The notes under the pieces: model-generated
What the model saw: the letters and a program-made list of their open reading frames with translations, nothing else
The model's database searches: none
Told to the model about the DNA's origin: nothing
Shown here: piece by piece, positions 6,124 to 7,206 of the stretch
Layout: every line of letters begins with the position of its first letter
Numbering within the stretch: position 1 is the stretch's first letter
From: Nitrososphaeraceae archaeon
GTDB taxonomy: Archaea; Thermoproteota; Nitrososphaeria; Nitrososphaerales; Nitrososphaeraceae
Reading direction: 5' to 3'
Assembly: GCA_030038695.1 (NCBI GenBank)
Contig: JASHSN010000155.1
Span: forward strand, 1-7,206
DNA length: 7,206 bases
Made by a program: the position numbers and the translations under genes

Positions 6124-6493
6124 GGTTCAGCTTTTCGGTCAAGAGATTTTTGTGTTTCGTACGGGTGTAATACTAAATTGTTGTGGTTATTCACAGCCGG
6201 TTCTTCCGTTTTCTTGTGGTAGTGCATAACCATGTGCATAATTTCATTATCTCGCAATACGAGATAGACTTTGTTTGCAATCCTGAATTCCGAATTCTTG
6301 ATAACAAATCAAGGTACATCATGGTATGTTATTCCTGCAAATCTAAAGTGGTTCGGCTAAAATCATAGTCAGTACATTGGAAAGCATGAAATTAAAATTT
6401 CCAGAACCTAAAATTGATGTCTCTAGGTTTGTTATAGAATAGATGACAAAATAGATGGCACGTATGTATGTAGCAAGCTGGCTAAATTCTAGG
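6124..6493. other. 370-bp spacer between convergent genes; short repeats only
   Basis: No credible gene is seen. The spacer contains an inverted repeat TGGTTAT (6184-6190) / ATAACCA (6226-6232), a direct repeat GTGCATAA (6222-6229 and 6234-6241), and a tight hairpin TATCTCG (6248-6254) / CGAGATA (6260-6266) with a 5-nt loop. Two GAATTC sites lie one base apart (6285-6290, 6292-6297). The GAPDH and ATPase genes converge here, so it should contain both 3' ends. Confidence 0.55.
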
Positions 6494-6501
6494 TCATCTA
6501 T
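6439..6501 (-). repeat. inverted repeat spanning the end of the ATPase gene
   Basis: A 9-bp arm (6439-6447, core TAGATGAC) is complementary to 6493-6501, the last codons and TGA stop of the reverse-strand ATPase gene, with a 45-bp loop. In the mRNA it could fold the stop codon into a stem. The long loop and lack of a following U tract make a terminator role uncertain. Confidence 0.3.
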
Positions 6502-7206
6502 GAAATATCAACCCTTTATGCTCCAGCAAATCATATATCGGTACTTTTGAAAAGTCAACAATAACAAACTCTATCAAAGAATAGATCCATACAAATATTG
6601 CTAACTTCCAGCCAATTGCTGGGAGCAGTATACCGTAGACAGTAATCAGTGTTGCAGTAATCTGTGTCCCCACTACGGCTAAAAACAGAGTTCTTCCTGG
6701 CCTGATGGACCAAAAACGATGCCTCGTCCTGGCTGCAAAAAGAAAGAGGTGTCCTGCGACTGAGAGCTTTAGATAAATGAATGATTGTAGCATAGATGCA
6801 TTCAGTTGAAAAATATCTTTTCCAATATACAGAAGGATAAAGGTGGAAGCGACTCCTATTATTCCAAGAGCAGTCGCAATTCCCAAAACCGTATGCATAT
6901 TCCACCTTTCAGGTTGGGCAGAATGACGTACTTTATCATAAGCAATGGTCATAATAGGCATATCATTTAAGATAGCAAGTAATACAATCATAAGTGGAGT
7001 AATTGGATAAAAATTAAATACAATTATAGAAAGAGTCAAAAATAGAAGAATGCGAATGGTCTCACCTATTCTATATATGGCATAGTTATTCATACGCTGG
7101 AATATCTTGCGACTTTCCTTTATGGCATCAATGATAACAGAAAGACCGGGTTGAGTGAGGACAATGCCTGCCGCTGATTTTGCAGCGTCTGTTGCCCCCT
7201 CAACTG
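6494..7206 (-). CDS. plasma-membrane-type H+-transporting P-type ATPase (P3A), C-terminal part, incomplete at the window edge
   Basis: The reverse-strand frame is open to the window edge. The visible 236 residues begin VEGATDAAKSAAG, which directly follows the GDGxNDAP hinge in this family. They continue through LTQPGLSVII and SRKIFQRMNNYAIYRIGETIRI into six hydrophobic segments equal to M5-M10. LLAILNDMPIMTIAYDKV is the M6 signature of P3A proton pumps; its Asp (codon 6962-6964) corresponds to the proton-carrying Asp684 of plant AHA2, and the Arg in ETIRI (7052-7054) to Arg655. The pump uses ATP to export protons across the cytoplasmic membrane. The protein ends only about 20 residues after M10 (IYDLLEHKGLIFHR), so it lacks the ~100-residue autoinhibitory tail of plant pumps, as is usual for prokaryotic members. 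An internal ATG at 7091-7093 is not the real start. The nucleotide-binding and phosphorylation domains lie outside the window. It is convergent with the GAPDH gene. Confidence 0.93.
   Translation of the reverse strand, partial: VEGATDAAKSAAGIVLTQPGLSVIIDAIKESRKIFQRMNNYAIYRIGETIRILLFLTLSIIVFNFYPITPLMIVLLAILNDMPIMTIAYDKVRHSAQPERWNMHTVLGIATALGIIGVASTFILLYIGKDIFQLNASMLQSFIYLKLSVAGHLFLFAARTRHRFWSIRPGRTLFLAVVGTQITATLITVYGILLPAIGWKLAIFVWIYSLIEFVIVDFSKVPIYDLLEHKGLIFHR

Noticed and set aside
5985..6170. 61-codon plus-strand frame starting with TTG
   Set aside because: It has a weak start codon with no ribosome site, overlaps the stem-loops and T tracts of the candidate RNA, and its basic/aromatic composition is unlike a normal protein.
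6183..6368. 61-codon plus-strand frame starting with GTG
   Set aside because: There is no start signal, the region is dominated by short repeats, and no recognisable protein features are seen.
6555..6905. 116-codon second reverse-strand frame
   Set aside because: It overlaps the P-type ATPase in another frame and has no independent features.
1..7206. CRISPR array, transposon ends or prophage signals
   Set aside because: No regularly spaced repeats, transposase fragments, terminal inverted repeats with target duplications or phage genes were seen.

Overview
The window is AT-rich (GC roughly 38-40% by eye) and most likely chromosomal DNA of an archaeon. I suspect an ammonia-oxidising Nitrososphaeria relative such as the Nitrosocosmicus group. 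The support is indirect: heavy use of AGA/AGG and ATA codons, gene starts with weak or no Shine-Dalgarno signal, long non-coding gaps (926 and 587 bp), oligo-T tracts rather than classical terminators, and a plasma-membrane-type (P3A) proton ATPase. No rRNA, tRNA or taxonomic marker is present, so the assignment is an inference.

Layout. At 1-162 an open frame without a visible beginning may be a small or incoming gene. At 182-2170 lies a 662-residue protein whose first ~430 residues I do not recognise and whose C-terminal third resembles the PhoU/DUF47 helical bundle. At 2242-3867, 71 bp downstream on the same strand, is a 541-residue protein that matches only the ATP-grasp and phosphohistidine (swivelling) domains of pyruvate phosphate dikinase; the C-terminal PEP/pyruvate barrel is missing. 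A 926-bp gap (3868-4793) follows. It holds several inverted repeats, including a nested stem-loop arrangement, a possible small reverse-strand membrane-protein gene, a T9 tract, and two abutting palindromes. At 4794-5906 is a bacterial-type class I glyceraldehyde-3-phosphate dehydrogenase. A 587-bp gap (5907-6493) contains a GC-richer island flanked by stem-loops and ending in T tracts, a candidate non-coding RNA. On the reverse strand, 6494-7206 is the C-terminal membrane part of a P3A H+-ATPase whose beginning lies beyond the window.

How the genes may work together. The most interesting unit is the pair 182-2170 / 2242-3867. The second protein keeps the residues expected for ATP-dependent phosphorylation of its swivelling histidine (K25, R95, D324, E326, Q338, R340, H466) but has nowhere in its own chain to deliver the phosphoryl group to pyruvate. 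Its neighbour is a large unknown protein with a phosphate-regulator-like bundle. A plausible reading is a split dikinase or phosphotransfer module whose acceptor is bound or sensed by the neighbour. The GAPDH belongs to central glycolysis/gluconeogenesis and the ATPase to pH and membrane-potential homeostasis; nothing ties them functionally to the pair apart from proximity.
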